Assembly (NCBI GenBank): GCA_028717345.1
Contig: JAQUNZ010000010.1
Location: 1 to 51,967 of the forward strand
Direction of reading: 5' to 3'
Source of the DNA: Candidatus Methanoperedens sp.
GTDB taxonomy: Archaea; Halobacteriota; Methanosarcinia; Methanosarcinales; Methanoperedenaceae
Length of the DNA: 51,967 nucleotides
How positions within the stretch are numbered: position 1 is the first letter of the stretch; each line of letters begins with the position of its first letter. This document shows positions 1 to 6,892 of this stretch, piece after piece. Position numbers and translations under genes: made by a program. Under the pieces are notes generated by a model, which did no database searches, had not been told where the DNA came from, and saw nothing but the letters and a program-made list of their open reading frames with translations.

Positions 1-205
1 CACCGTCGTTGGCGCACTCATCGCGGGGTTTTTCCCAAAGGAATATTTCGGACTCATTCTTGCATTTACGGCTGGCACGTTCGTTTATATAGGCGCGAGC
101 GACCTTCTGCCCCAGGCTCATGAGAGAGTGGACTGGATAGTGGTCGTTAGCGTTGTTTCTGGCGCTATTATTGTCCCACTTTTTGAAAGCATACTTGTGA
201 TTTAG
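1..205 (+). CDS. ZIP-family metal transporter, C-terminal part (5' end outside window)
   Basis: An open frame enters from the left edge (first full codon at 2) and stops at TAG 203-205. The 67 visible residues form hydrophobic helices with the polar stretch GASDLLPQAHE, which matches a late transmembrane segment of ZIP zinc/iron permeases (small residues followed by the D-x-L-P-x-A/E-H signature). The protein ends with a short last helix and the C-terminus ILVI. Members of this family import divalent metals across the cytoplasmic membrane. The family call rests on the final third only, so substrate and full length cannot be judged. The gene runs co-directionally into pdxS after a 42-base gap. 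Confidence 0.65.
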   Translation, partial: TVVGALIAGFFPKEYFGLILAFTAGTFVYIGASDLLPQAHERVDWIVVVSVVSGAIIVPLFESILVI

Positions 206-247
206 GGGAAAAGTATAATATCTCAGATTATAAGGAAGAATGACATT

Positions 248-1144
248 ATGCAGCTTGAAAAACTCAGACATGGCACAGAACTTATCAAACGCGGATTTGC
301 CAGCATGCAAAAAGGCGGCGTCATCATGGACGTAACCACCCCGGAAGAAGCGCTTATAGCTGAAAGAGCTGGCGCGGTGGCAGTAATGGCGCTACACCAG
401 GTACCTGCGGATATCAGGAAAGCAGGTGGGGTTGCACGTATGGCTGACCCGGTTATTATCGAAGCGATAATGGATTCTGTCACAATACCAGTCATGGCTA
501 AAGCAAGGATAGGTCATTTCGTGGAGGCTGAGATCATTGAAGCGTTAGGCGTTGACATGGTAGATGAGTCAGAAGTACTCACACCTGCTGACGAGATGTT
601 CCATATAGAAAAGACAAAATTTACCATCCCGTTCGTCTGTGGTGCACGAGACCTTGGAGAGGCGCTTCGCAGGATAAACGAAGGCGCTGCGATGATCAGG
701 ACTAAGGGAGAAGCAGGGACTGGTGACGTGAAGGAAGCCGTGAGGCACATGAGAACAATTATCGGTGCGATACGGGAACTCAAGGGAAAAACTTCAGGTG
801 AACTCTCTATTGAAGCACGGAAAATTGAAGCGCCGGTAGAGCTTGTAAAAGAAGTTGCTGAACTCCAGAGACTTCCTGTCGTGAATTTTGCCGCAGGTGG
901 AATTGCTACACCGGCTGATGCTGCGCTCATGATGAGACTGGGTGCGGACGGCGTCTTTGTAGGTTCAGGGATATTCAAGGCAGAGAACCCTGAGAAAATG
1001 GCTTCGGCAATAGTTGAGGCTGTGAATAATTACGATAATCCTTCCATGCTTGCTGAGATCTCTAAGGGGCTTGGCGGGGCTATGAAGGGCATTGATATCA
1101 GGAGCCTGACAGATAAGGAAGTGCTGGCTACGCGCGGATTGTAG
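248..1144 (+). CDS. pdxS: Pyridoxal 5'-phosphate synthase, synthase subunit PdxS
   Basis: This is full-length PdxS (298 aa), the (beta/alpha)8 barrel that builds PLP from ribose 5-phosphate, glyceraldehyde 3-phosphate and ammonia supplied by the glutaminase PdxT. The swinging catalytic lysines are visible as K85 in [10 protein letters not shown] and K153 in RTKGEAGTG, and D28 lies in IMDVTT. The phosphate-binding [27 protein letters not shown] stretch is present as the two motifs [11 protein letters not shown] and [12 protein letters not shown] near residue 220-240. The start at 248 gives the family N-terminus ([23 protein letters not shown] begins a few residues in). No pdxT lies next to it, so it must be elsewhere. 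Identification is firm. Confidence 0.97.
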   Translation: MQLEKLRHGTELIKRGFASMQKGGVIMDVTTPEEALIAERAGAVAVMALHQVPADIRKAGGVARMADPVIIEAIMDSVTIPVMAKARIGHFVEAEIIEALGVDMVDESEVLTPADEMFHIEKTKFTIPFVCGARDLGEALRRINEGAAMIRTKGEAGTGDVKEAVRHMRTIIGAIRELKGKTSGELSIEARKIEAPVELVKEVAELQRLPVVNFAAGGIATPADAALMMRLGADGVFVGSGIFKAENPEKMASAIVEAVNNYDNPSMLAEISKGLGGAMKGIDIRSLTDKEVLATRGL

Positions 1145-1162
1145 GTCAGTGAATTTAGGAAA

Positions 1163-1840
1163 TTACTTCAGCCTCTCCATCAGAGGGTCAGTCACTCCCA
1201 CAGCATCAAAAGCTCTCGCCCTGCGAAGACATGATTCGCATATCCCGCAAGGTCTCTCCCCCCCAAGGTAGCACGACCACGACCACTCAAGCGGTGCGCC
1301 TATCTCAATGCCCCTTTTGACTATGCCGGTCTTACTCATGGCTATGAGCGGTGTATAAACTTCGGGATGCGTCAGGGTGCCTGTTGTCAGCATCCTGTTG
1401 AAGCTCTCCACGAACTCAGGCGTGTTATCCGGGAAGGTCGCTGCCTCCTCTGCATCGAATCCTGTAACTATCATGTCGAACCTGAAATTTTCAGCTAGTG
1501 CCGCCCCGATTGAAAGAAAGACTACATTGCGTGCAGGTACCCAGACCTGCTGGGCTGTTTTTTGAGTGACATCAGCATTATCAAGGTCATATCTTGAAAT
1601 TGTTGGCATTTTTCCCCCGCCTGTGAGCGCGCCGCGAAAATTTCCGTACCAGGGAAGTTCTATGATAATATGCCCGACCCTGAACTGTTCGCAGATAGCT
1701 TTTGCAAATTCTATCTCTTTTTTCCTGGCTCTCTGCCCGTAATCAAAGGTCACGCACATCACTTCATCACACCTGTCGAATGCTTCCTTGAACGCAACAG
1801 TGGAGTCAAGACCAGAGGAGAGAAGGACTATGGATCTCAT
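1163..1840 (-). CDS. queC: 7-cyano-7-deazaguanine synthase QueC
   Basis: QueC is an ATP-dependent enzyme that converts 7-carboxy-7-deazaguanine to preQ0, the precursor of archaeosine in archaeal tRNA. The PP-loop LLSSGLDSTVAF is at the N-terminus, and the zinc site is seen in the C-terminal cysteines of CYLGGERPCGICESC. I place the start at the ATG at 1840 (MRSIVLLSSG, 225 aa) because it matches the family N-terminus and has a GGTG ribosome binding motif about six bases upstream. An in-frame ATG at 1852 adds four residues. A TATA-like TTTTTATAATGG on the minus strand near 1913-1902 overlaps the provirus attachment core, so the queC promoter region abuts the integrated element. Confidence 0.95.
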   Translation of the reverse strand: MRSIVLLSSGLDSTVAFKEAFDRCDEVMCVTFDYGQRARKKEIEFAKAICEQFRVGHIIIELPWYGNFRGALTGGGKMPTISRYDLDNADVTQKTAQQVWVPARNVVFLSIGAALAENFRFDMIVTGFDAEEAATFPDNTPEFVESFNRMLTTGTLTHPEVYTPLIAMSKTGIVKRGIEIGAPLEWSWSCYLGGERPCGICESCLRRARAFDAVGVTDPLMERLK

Positions 1841-1896
1841 ATACCGCACCATTGATCCGGGAGATATTAAAACCTGACATTCCGGGAATCATAACA

Positions 1897-1919
1897 TTTA
1901 TCCATTATAAAAACTTAAT
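1897..1919 (+). other. attL, left junction of the provirus
   Basis: TTTATCCATTATAAAA at 1897-1912 matches 18407-18422 with one mismatch. The arm ATAAAAACTTAAT (1907-1919) is the reverse complement, 12 of 13, of ATTAAGGTTTTAT (18399-18411) at the right end. In the excised circle these arms would face each other around CCATT, giving a recombinase core site. The exact crossover positions are inferred. Confidence 0.7.
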
Positions 1920-2038
1920 ACTTGGTTTTATACCTAATATTTTTTCTTGGTTTTTCTAATCGAGGTGTTTATAATTTTTATTCGTTTTTGTTTTGAAAAT
2001 GTATGACATATTTAATAATCATTTTATAATTAGTGTTC

Positions 2039-2353
2039 TTATATTATCTCGAATTTTACAACATAAACTATCTTGTTTTCGTCCCATTCCCCATAAATCT
2101 TTTGAAACGCCTGTTTGTATCCTTCCAGGGTGTAACCGCCTTCCTCGTAAGCGTCCTTTTCTGTCATGTCGCCTAATCTCTGCTGATACACTGCGAGGAT
2201 CCGCAACTCTGCAAAATATGCTTTGCTGATCATCGCGGTTTTTGCCAGTTGGACGGATCCCACTTTTACGCGGGGCTTTTCCCACGTCCTGCGGGTCTGG
2301 GTCTTGAGACCTGTAAGGATCGGGAATATATGATAGGGTTTGAAAAGAATCAT
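2039..2353 (-). CDS. ASCH-domain protein
   Basis: This 104-aa protein has the ASCH/PUA-like pattern: an N-terminal FKPYHIFPILTGLKTQTRR (hydrophobic strand plus G-x-K-T-x-T-x-R motif) and a C-terminal strand IVYVVKFEII. ASCH proteins bind RNA or modified nucleosides, and some hydrolyse N4-acetylcytidine; which applies here is not visible. The start ATG has GAGG eight bases upstream. It is the first gene inside the left end of the provirus and is transcribed outward toward queC, divergently from the coiled-coil gene at 2405. Phages and archaeal mobile elements often carry ASCH genes, which fits a cargo role. Confidence 0.75.
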   Translation of the reverse strand: MILFKPYHIFPILTGLKTQTRRTWEKPRVKVGSVQLAKTAMISKAYFAELRILAVYQQRLGDMTEKDAYEEGGYTLEGYKQAFQKIYGEWDENKIVYVVKFEII

Positions 2354-2404
2354 GATTTTTCCTCGGCTAAATGGTTAAATAGCATGTGAATCAAGTATGG
2401 AACT

Positions 2405-2722
2405 ATGCCCGCGGAAAAGATACCTGGATGGATTGAACGCTTATTATTGCCTAAGCTAAGTGAGATAAGCGGAGATATCAAAGCCATACAGGGAGAAATA
2501 AAGGCCGTCAATACACGGATAGATTCAATGAACGAAAGGATAGACAGCCTGAGAAATGAGACAAAGACCGAAATAACAAGTGTCAGAAAAGAGATAGAAA
2601 GCCTGAGAACGGAGATGAACGTAAGGCTTGATTCCATTGAAAAGCGTATCCCTGTCATTGAAAAAATAACCGCATTGGAGATCAAGATTGCTGACCTTGA
2701 GAGAAAGCTTGCTGTAGCATAA
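2405..2722 (+). CDS. Small coiled-coil protein of unknown function
   Basis: The 105-aa product starts with MPAEKIPGWIERLLLPKLSEISGDI and then is almost entirely a heptad-repeat coiled coil (NTRIDSMNERIDSLRNETKT and later RLDSIEKRIPVIEKITALEIKIADLERKL). It has no cysteine, no membrane segment and no catalytic motif. A short amphipathic N-terminal helix could anchor it to a partner. Similar t-SNARE-like coiled-coil proteins are common in Methanosarcinales genomes and accessory DNA, so it could be an oligomeric scaffold or a DNA-associated structural protein. Function is not assigned. Confidence 0.6.
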   Translation: MPAEKIPGWIERLLLPKLSEISGDIKAIQGEIKAVNTRIDSMNERIDSLRNETKTEITSVRKEIESLRTEMNVRLDSIEKRIPVIEKITALEIKIADLERKLAVA

Positions 2723-2774
2723 CTTCTTTGGATAGAAAAAAAGATAGCACTCGGTTGGAGTGCTAATGCTTTCC

Positions 2775-2942
2775 TTATTGCACTCCGTGTATTTTTTTGA
2801 ACCGCATAAAGTCAAGACACTGCGGGCAGTTTTCATGTTTGCAGGTATTCACATGTTGTTCGCATGTCGCCCACCATAAACGAAGGTTATAACCGCCTAT
2901 TTTGCCTTCTATCCTATCAGCTATCTCGTGTATGGCGTCCAA
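2775..2942 (-). CDS. Cys/His-rich mini-protein (55 aa), TTG start
   Basis: This frame reads LDAIHEIADRIEGKIGG and then a metal-site-like stretch CEQHVNTCKHENCPQC, ending MRFKKIHGVQ. Four cysteines and two histidines within 16 residues suggest one zinc. The TTG start at 2942 is preceded by GAGGCG inside the end of the upstream gene (stop 2945-2947), so the two are probably translationally coupled. No ATG is available. The protein resembles the other Cys-rich mini-proteins of this provirus in size and style but not in detailed sequence. The call rests on the ribosome binding site, spacing and the cysteine pattern. Confidence 0.5.
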   Translation of the reverse strand: MDAIHEIADRIEGKIGGYNLRLWWATCEQHVNTCKHENCPQCLDFMRFKKIHGVQ

Positions 2943-2944
2943 TA

Positions 2945-3184
2945 TTACGCCTCGCTGTGGTACCGTTTTATAAGCTTACTTGTTGATGCATACGGCAAGT
3001 TGTTTATCTGCCCTCTGATTGTTTTTATGCCTGTTGCCATTATTTGTTCAAGCAGGCTGTCTTCATCCAGGCGAATCATATCTGCATAAACCTTGACGCT
3101 ATCTAAATGGTCTTTGTTTATTTTCACCTTTACATATAGAATTTCATGTTCTACAGTTACTACTTTCTGTTCAATGTTATCCAT
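2945..3184 (-). CDS. Small putative ribbon-helix-helix-like regulator
   Basis: From the ATG at 3184 (GAGGG eight bases upstream) the product is 79 aa. ATGs at 3199 and 3208 are in frame but lie closer to the promoter. After an N-terminal strand (EILYVKVKINKDHL) come two helices (DSVKVYADMIRLDEDSLLEQIMATGIKTI), the rough order of strand-helix-helix DNA-binding proteins, followed by a basic tail. It is divergent from the AbrB-like gene at 3321 across a region with repeated TGTTGTGTACA motifs, so either product could bind there. The fold is a guess from secondary-structure pattern only. Confidence 0.5.
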   Translation of the reverse strand: MDNIEQKVVTVEHEILYVKVKINKDHLDSVKVYADMIRLDEDSLLEQIMATGIKTIRGQINNLPYASTSKLIKRYHSEA

Positions 3185-3200
3185 TTTATAATCCCTCATA

Positions 3201-3274
3201 ATGTACATCTGTTGTGTACACTAAAGACTTGTTCATGAGTGATAACTATATAAATGTTGTGTACATTATTTGTA
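3201..3274. promoter_or_regulatory. Divergent promoter with two TGTTGTGTACA repeats
   Basis: TGTTGTGTACA occurs at 3210-3220 and again at 3255-3265, 45 bases apart, and the palindrome ATGTACAT spans 3201-3208. TATATAAA at 3247-3254 is a good TATA box for the plus-strand AbrB-like gene, so the second repeat sits just downstream of the TATA box, where a bound repressor would block transcription. A further GTGTACAC lies inside the start of the 3321 gene (3329-3336). Confidence 0.6.
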
Positions 3275-3320
3275 AATACTGAAAGTAATACTGATAGTGT
3301 TTCGAATGAGGTAATAAACT

Positions 3321-3533
3321 ATGAATGCGTGTACACCCGTTGAGGTTACAAGGATGAGAAGCGGAAAGGGGCGGTTTGTTAATCGCCCTACATATAGCAA
3401 GGATAAAGAATACCCCAAGTTTTTTATTTATGTGCCTACCGAAGTAGCACGTGATAGCCTTTTTCCTTTTAATGATGGTGAAAAGGTTACGATTAGAATC
3501 GATGATGGGCGTCTGATAATCGAGAGGGCTTAA
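3321..3533 (+). CDS. AbrB/SpoVT-like swapped-hairpin transcription factor
   Basis: The 70-aa protein ends in a typical AbrB-like half: FFIYVPTEVARDSLFPFNDGEKVTIRIDDGRLIIERA in outline (strand, P-x-E-V helix, F-x-x-G-E-K-V strand, I-I-E-R strand), here given as the motifs YVPTEVARDSLFPF and DDGRLIIERA. Such dimers bind DNA through the swapped hairpin barrel. The start has GAGGT eight bases upstream. It lies beside a divergent operator-rich promoter and is directly followed by the gene at 3535 (one base apart), which suggests a regulatory unit controlling the left end of the provirus. Confidence 0.7.
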   Translation: MNACTPVEVTRMRSGKGRFVNRPTYSKDKEYPKFFIYVPTEVARDSLFPFNDGEKVTIRIDDGRLIIERA

Positions 3534-3534
3534 A

Positions 3535-3984
3535 ATGGCGAAGAAAAAGATGGAATATATAACAAAAGATAAGACGATGGAGTTCATACGAGTGGAATAT
3601 AAAACCCACGACGCATTTGATGAAGATATGGTTGGGAGTGGGGTGGATGAATTCATATATAAAATAAGTAATTTTAACTGGAAGTTTTTTGACGTTCATC
3701 GTGGAACGGAAAAAATACCAGATATGAAACTTCCCGGTGGGGCAGTACTGAAAGGGAACGGGACTGCTTTGTGTGTTACACAAGTCCCTGTTCAAGATAT
3801 AACTATTAAGGGTAGCGAAGGATTTGATCAAGTAACTTTGTACTTTGGGGACTTCGGGCACATTCATTTAAGTATGAAGACGGCAAAGGCATTTTTAGAG
3901 GGGTTTGAAAAAGTCTATAATGGAATGGTTGAATCGAGAAGGATTTTAAAAGAGGAGGGGAGGTTAATAGAGGAACATAGTTAA
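3535..3984 (+). CDS. Protein of unknown function, co-transcribed with AbrB-like regulator
   Basis: The product is 149 aa, soluble, mixed alpha/beta, with no cysteine cluster, signal peptide or membrane helix. It starts with a lysine-rich MAKKKMEYITKDKTM and ends with a helical, acidic tail (AFLEGFEKVYNGMVESRRILKEEGRLIEEHS as a charged helix). The stop of the AbrB-like gene is one base upstream, so both are on one transcript. It converges on the large winged-helix gene and overlaps its stop by four bases. I do not recognise the family. Confidence 0.55.
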   Translation: MAKKKMEYITKDKTMEFIRVEYKTHDAFDEDMVGSGVDEFIYKISNFNWKFFDVHRGTEKIPDMKLPGGAVLKGNGTALCVTQVPVQDITIKGSEGFDQVTLYFGDFGHIHLSMKTAKAFLEGFEKVYNGMVESRRILKEEGRLIEEHS

Positions 3985-5387
3985 CTAAACATCGGGTCGT
4001 CTTTATTTGGTTTTTCTTTTTTTGGTTGCTCTGTGTAACCCATATGCGGGTTATTTATTGTAACCGTCATTGCTTTAGCTAATACTGTAATTGCGCTTGC
4101 CATCTCGGATGATGTCGGTGAGTCATTGGTGCGCCAGTCATCTATATGTTTCTTGACCTTTTCTAAGTCCTCTTTTCCAGTTTTTGGATGAAGGGTATGC
4201 ATTTCATGGAAATTCCATGAGTTATCTATATCAAACCAAAGCTTACCATCTTCCTTCGCATAAATTTTAATCCTTTCCCCGCGCAGTTCACAATCCTTGG
4301 CTATTTCGCTATCCATTTCACCATATTTCCCCCATACTAATTTGATGTTCTGATACCTTTCATGGATAAGAATAATTTTTAGATCATGCTCAATTTTTGT
4401 AAATAATCCAGTCCAGTAATCCATACTTTTAGCGAGTGCTTTTTGGAGGTCGTCAGCTATAAAAGACTTCGTGCCATGTACATCAATAGAATCAGCCCAG
4501 CAACACACAGCATTATCATCTATGTAAATTGTTTTCCCGATGTGTTTTTCATACCCTTGTTTTTTCTCAATTATATCGATTTTCCATTTTTGACTATGAG
4601 TCCTTACTTGGCAACTACTCCCAGTGCCGCCTTCGGCGTGTTGCTGCTTGGGGTTGGGTTGAGCCACCCTCAAATTTTGTACTATTTCGTTAAAGTCATT
4701 AATTAGCCTTTTTTTCTTTAAATTCCTGAGATGTCTATAAACAATACTTACCTCACAATTTCGACATACTGCGAGCCGGTGGGGTGCTGTTATACCGTCA
4801 CTAAGCAGGCGCAAATATTCCTTTTCTGTTTTTGTGATTTTTTTTGGTTTTGAGGTTATGGTTCTGCCTGAAAGTGTACTGTTTTTTGTACTATTTTGTA
4901 CCTTTTTTTTGGGTATTTTGTACCTTTTTCTTGGTGCTTTGATGCGGTCACGCTCATATCGAAATATTTTTACCTGCGCCCCCCCTACTTGAAATTTACT
5001 GTCTAAGTTATTTGGGTTAGTCTCCCGTTTGCGCCTAACCCCTGATTTGTCCCCGTTTGTGTCTCCCACTGTAATCATTGTGTTATGAAGTAATAGATTT
5101 TGCGCTTGTTGAATAATTTTAAACTCATCGGCGGTTATTTTTCGCTTATACAGATAGTGATTTTTAAGGGGACTTTCTATGAATCCTTTGAGGTAAAAAC
5201 GCATACATATTTTTTTTGCGCTTGAATGCCCGATTTTACAAAAAAGCGTTATGTCCTTCGGTGTAAATTCTTCATCCGGGTGAGATAAGAAGAAATCCCT
5301 GACTTTGCCGGAATCCCGACCTTTCACCCCCCTAAAAGAGACCTTAGATGTGTCTCCCTCATTAGAAACTTTGTCAGATTGTTTCAA
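3981..5387 (-). CDS. Large winged-helix DNA-binding protein, candidate replication initiator
   Basis: The frame is open from 5588, but the N-terminal part overlaps the methyltransferase. The likely start is TTG at 5387 (LKQSDKVSNEGD) with GGAG seven bases upstream, inside the methyltransferase end, giving 468 aa. Two winged-helix segments are visible: KVRDFFLSHPDEEFTPKDI to FYLKGFIESPL (about residues 30-70) and KTEKEYLRLLSDGITAPHRLA to NLKKKRLIND (about 190-240), with a basic linker between. The C-terminal 150 residues (from KWKIDIIEKKQGYEK) are a mixed alpha/beta domain I do not recognise. It is the largest protein of the early operon, and the provirus has no polymerase, so an origin-binding initiator or master regulator is plausible. 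Neither is shown. Confidence 0.6.
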   Translation of the reverse strand: MKQSDKVSNEGDTSKVSFRGVKGRDSGKVRDFFLSHPDEEFTPKDITLFCKIGHSSAKKICMRFYLKGFIESPLKNHYLYKRKITADEFKIIQQAQNLLLHNTMITVGDTNGDKSGVRRKRETNPNNLDSKFQVGGAQVKIFRYERDRIKAPRKRYKIPKKKVQNSTKNSTLSGRTITSKPKKITKTEKEYLRLLSDGITAPHRLAVCRNCEVSIVYRHLRNLKKKRLINDFNEIVQNLRVAQPNPKQQHAEGGTGSSCQVRTHSQKWKIDIIEKKQGYEKHIGKTIYIDDNAVCCWADSIDVHGTKSFIADDLQKALAKSMDYWTGLFTKIEHDLKIILIHERYQNIKLVWGKYGEMDSEIAKDCELRGERIKIYAKEDGKLWFDIDNSWNFHEMHTLHPKTGKEDLEKVKKHIDDWRTNDSPTSSEMASAITVLAKAMTVTINNPHMGYTEQPKKEKPNKDDPMFS

Positions 5388-5970
5388 GTTCCCTCTCCAA
5401 TGCCAGGCATATAGCCATAGAAAGATTGTAAGGAACTTGCGCCCTTTGATGCGCCCATATTCTGCTATGGTGTGGGAATGCGGTATCCCATGGTGTGGGC
5501 TTATCATTCGGTTTGGTTCTTGAGTAGAACCAGGGGAACACACCCCATAAGTCCGTAGGCTTTGCACACACATAACCGTAATCGGCATACCTGACAGTTA
5601 TAACAGGCTTTCCTATGAAATGCCTTAACGCCCCTCTAGGGTTCTCCATGATCCAGAAACGTGGCTTAATTTCTTCGATAATCCGGAAACACGCCCGGAC
5701 TATAGTTAAATCTGGCTTCCGGTCTTTGTATGGTATCCGTTTTGCTATGCTAAATTCGGTACACGGCGGGGAAGACCATATAAAATCAAACTGCCTTTTT
5801 TGTGGATACCACTCCCTGATATCACAGCGTATATCCACATCTCCCTCTAAATCAAGCGTTATAACCTCATGTCCCCTGTCCCTGAATGCCAGGGTTGCGC
5901 TCCCTGTGCCTGCGCAGAGATCAAGTATTTTCAGGTTATCCCCTCTTCTTGAACGCTTCAAAAATAACAT
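5374..5970 (-). CDS. Cytosine-type DNA methyltransferase (orphan, viral)
   Basis: At 198 aa this is a compact methyltransferase. The SAM motif is LDLCAGTGSATLAF, motif IV is SSPPCTEFS with the Pro-Cys dipeptide of C5-cytosine enzymes, and MENPRG corresponds to the ENV-like motif. A separate target recognition domain is very short or absent, as in other phage-type enzymes. The ATG at 5970 overlaps the upstream gene by 35 bases. A CTG at 5934, right after GAGGGG, would start at the family-like LKILDLCAG and is an alternative. No cognate nuclease lies in the provirus, so it probably protects viral DNA from host restriction or marks it. Confidence 0.85.
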   Translation of the reverse strand: MLFLKRSRRGDNLKILDLCAGTGSATLAFRDRGHEVITLDLEGDVDIRCDIREWYPQKRQFDFIWSSPPCTEFSIAKRIPYKDRKPDLTIVRACFRIIEEIKPRFWIMENPRGALRHFIGKPVITVRYADYGYVCAKPTDLWGVFPWFYSRTKPNDKPTPWDTAFPHHSRIWAHQRAQVPYNLSMAICLALERELETI

Positions 5971-6151
5971 AATCCCCTATCTCTGTCCTTGCTTCCTCGT
6001 GATTGAAATAAGGATGATCCTCTAAAAAATCAACCTCATAACCGCACCTGTTACAGCGCAGGATAAACATACCGTCCCTGTGCGCTTTGATTCTCATAGG
6101 TGTTTTACAGAGGCACCGGTAAACCTTGAGGTCGGTTATTGCGGTTTCCAT
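5936..6151 (-). CDS. Small zinc-ribbon-like protein
   Basis: The 71-aa product has paired cysteines YRCLCKTPM and LRCNRCGYEVDF, the usual two knuckles of a small zinc ribbon, followed by an acidic linker and the tail IGDYVIFEAFKKRG. It may be a protein- or nucleic-acid-binding adaptor. It lies in the early operon between a Cys-rich mini-gene remnant and the DNA methyltransferase, overlapping the latter by 35 bases if the methyltransferase starts at 5970. Confidence 0.65.
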   Translation of the reverse strand: METAITDLKVYRCLCKTPMRIKAHRDGMFILRCNRCGYEVDFLEDHPYFNHEEARTEIGDYVIFEAFKKRG

Positions 6152-6255
6152 CGCTTACACCTGAAACCCCTGCATATTTTGAACTCCTTGCACCCGGCAC
6201 GCCCCTTTTTGCGTGTACATCGGTATTTTGGTGGGTGCTGTGCCTGCGGTTTCAT
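6137..6255 (-). pseudogene. Cys-rich mini-ORF interrupted by a one-base frameshift
   Basis: An ATG at 6255 overlaps the stop of the upstream gene as ATGA and opens a basic, Cys-bearing frame (PPKYRCTRKKGRAGCKEFK). In the next frame the text continues as ICRGFRCKRWKPQ to a stop at 6137-6139. Together they would give about 39 aa with four evenly spaced cysteines. One extra base in the AAA run near 6180 would join them. It may be a sequencing error or a recent inactivation, but the joined reading could also be chance. Confidence 0.3.
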
Positions 6256-6446
6256 TCGTCCTCATCCTCTTTTTCGTAATCATGTAGATCAAGAAAAAAT
6301 GGGCATCCCCTGCAACCTACGCCCAGCTTCCAAACATGAACTACCCCTATGAATGTGTGGCAGTCTTCGCCCTTTTGACGGTTTCCTAATTTGACCTCTG
6401 GCGGTCTGTGGCATTGATGATTAATAGAATCTGGAAAATAACCCAT
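6252..6446 (-). CDS. Small Cys/His-rich protein (64 aa)
   Basis: The product carries NHQCHRPPEVKLGNRQKGEDCHTF and later GVGCRGCPFF (the motifs QCH, DCH and CRGC), likely one metal site, and a very acidic C-terminus (DLHDYEKEDEDE). Its start has GAGGG five bases upstream. It follows a hairpin at 6469-6486 in the early operon. I do not recognise a family. Small zinc proteins of this kind are common among viral host-takeover genes. Confidence 0.55.
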   Translation of the reverse strand: MGYFPDSINHQCHRPPEVKLGNRQKGEDCHTFIGVVHVWKLGVGCRGCPFFLDLHDYEKEDEDE

Positions 6447-6456
6447 AGTACCCTCG

Positions 6457-6486
6457 AATAGAAAAGAAGGGGCGGGACTGCGCCCC
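6457..6486 (-). terminator. Hairpin followed by T-rich tract in early operon
   Basis: GGGGCG (6469-6474) pairs with CGCCCC (6481-6486) around a six-base loop. On the minus strand the stem is followed by TTCTTTTCTATT, so it may terminate or attenuate transcription after the 6501 gene. Downstream genes lack an obvious separate promoter, so partial read-through is likely. Confidence 0.5.
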
Positions 6487-6500
6487 CTCGTAACGCCTTT

Positions 6501-6626
6501 TTATTCCTCTGTCTCGTCGAGGTGTGTTTCTGTAATCACATCACTAAAATGTCGCTTTAGGTGTGTGCCTAAATCGTCTATCCGGGATAGGGTTGTATCC
6601 GGGTTGAGATCAATTATTAACCTCAT
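6501..6626 (-). CDS. Mini-protein of unknown function (41 aa)
   Basis: ATG at 6626 opens MRLIIDLNPDTTLSRIDD and ends in an acidic helix (ETHLDETEE). It starts one base after the stop of the 6628 gene, with a GGGGGCGGTGAG ribosome binding stretch in front. It looks like a strand followed by two helices. Tight spacing within a chain of four mini-genes supports translation. No family was recognised. Confidence 0.55.
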   Translation of the reverse strand: MRLIIDLNPDTTLSRIDDLGTHLKRHFSDVITETHLDETEE

Positions 6627-6627
6627 C

Positions 6628-6750
6628 TCACCGCCCCCTGAGTATGCATCCTTCGCAGATCGGGGCGGTCTTTTCTGTGTATTCTTTTGTTTTGGATAGC
6701 GTCTTGATGTGGCAGGTCTTTTCTTTTGTGAAGCAGTCCGGGGCGTCCAT
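6628..6750 (-). CDS. Cys-rich mini-protein (40 aa)
   Basis: The frame reads MDAPDCFTKEKTCHIKTL and ends with APICEGCILRGR. The cysteines C6, C13, C32 and C35 (with H14) could form one zinc site. GGGGGCGG is the ribosome binding site, and the upstream gene stops one base before this ATG. It belongs to the same coupled chain as its neighbours. Confidence 0.55.
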   Translation of the reverse strand: MDAPDCFTKEKTCHIKTLSKTKEYTEKTAPICEGCILRGR

Positions 6751-6751
6751 G

Positions 6752-6892
6752 CTACCGCCCCCTTCTTTCCAGGATCGCCTTAGCTGCGTCTATAGATTCG
6801 CCGTCACACTCTCCGCAATCTCCGGGGCAGTATGGTTTATGTGTGCATGAAGGTGGGGCTTCCTGCTGCTTGATGAACTCAGGAACGCCCAT
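6752..6892 (-). CDS. Cys-rich mini-protein (46 aa) with compact zinc motif
   Basis: This product contains SCTHKPYCPGDCGECDGES, a compact C-x5-C-x3-C-x2-C cluster likely to hold one zinc, followed by a helix (SIDAAKAILERRGR). Its ATG overlaps the stop of the 99-aa gene (TAATG), and it is followed after one base by the next mini-gene. Together with the flanking mini-genes it forms a block that gene callers with a length cut-off would miss. Confidence 0.6.
   Translation of the reverse strand: MGVPEFIKQQEAPPSCTHKPYCPGDCGECDGESIDAAKAILERRGR

Noticed and set aside
2039-2285. Alternative frames overlapping the ASCH gene
   Set aside because: The 104-aa ASCH frame has the family motifs and a ribosome binding site. 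The others are shadows.
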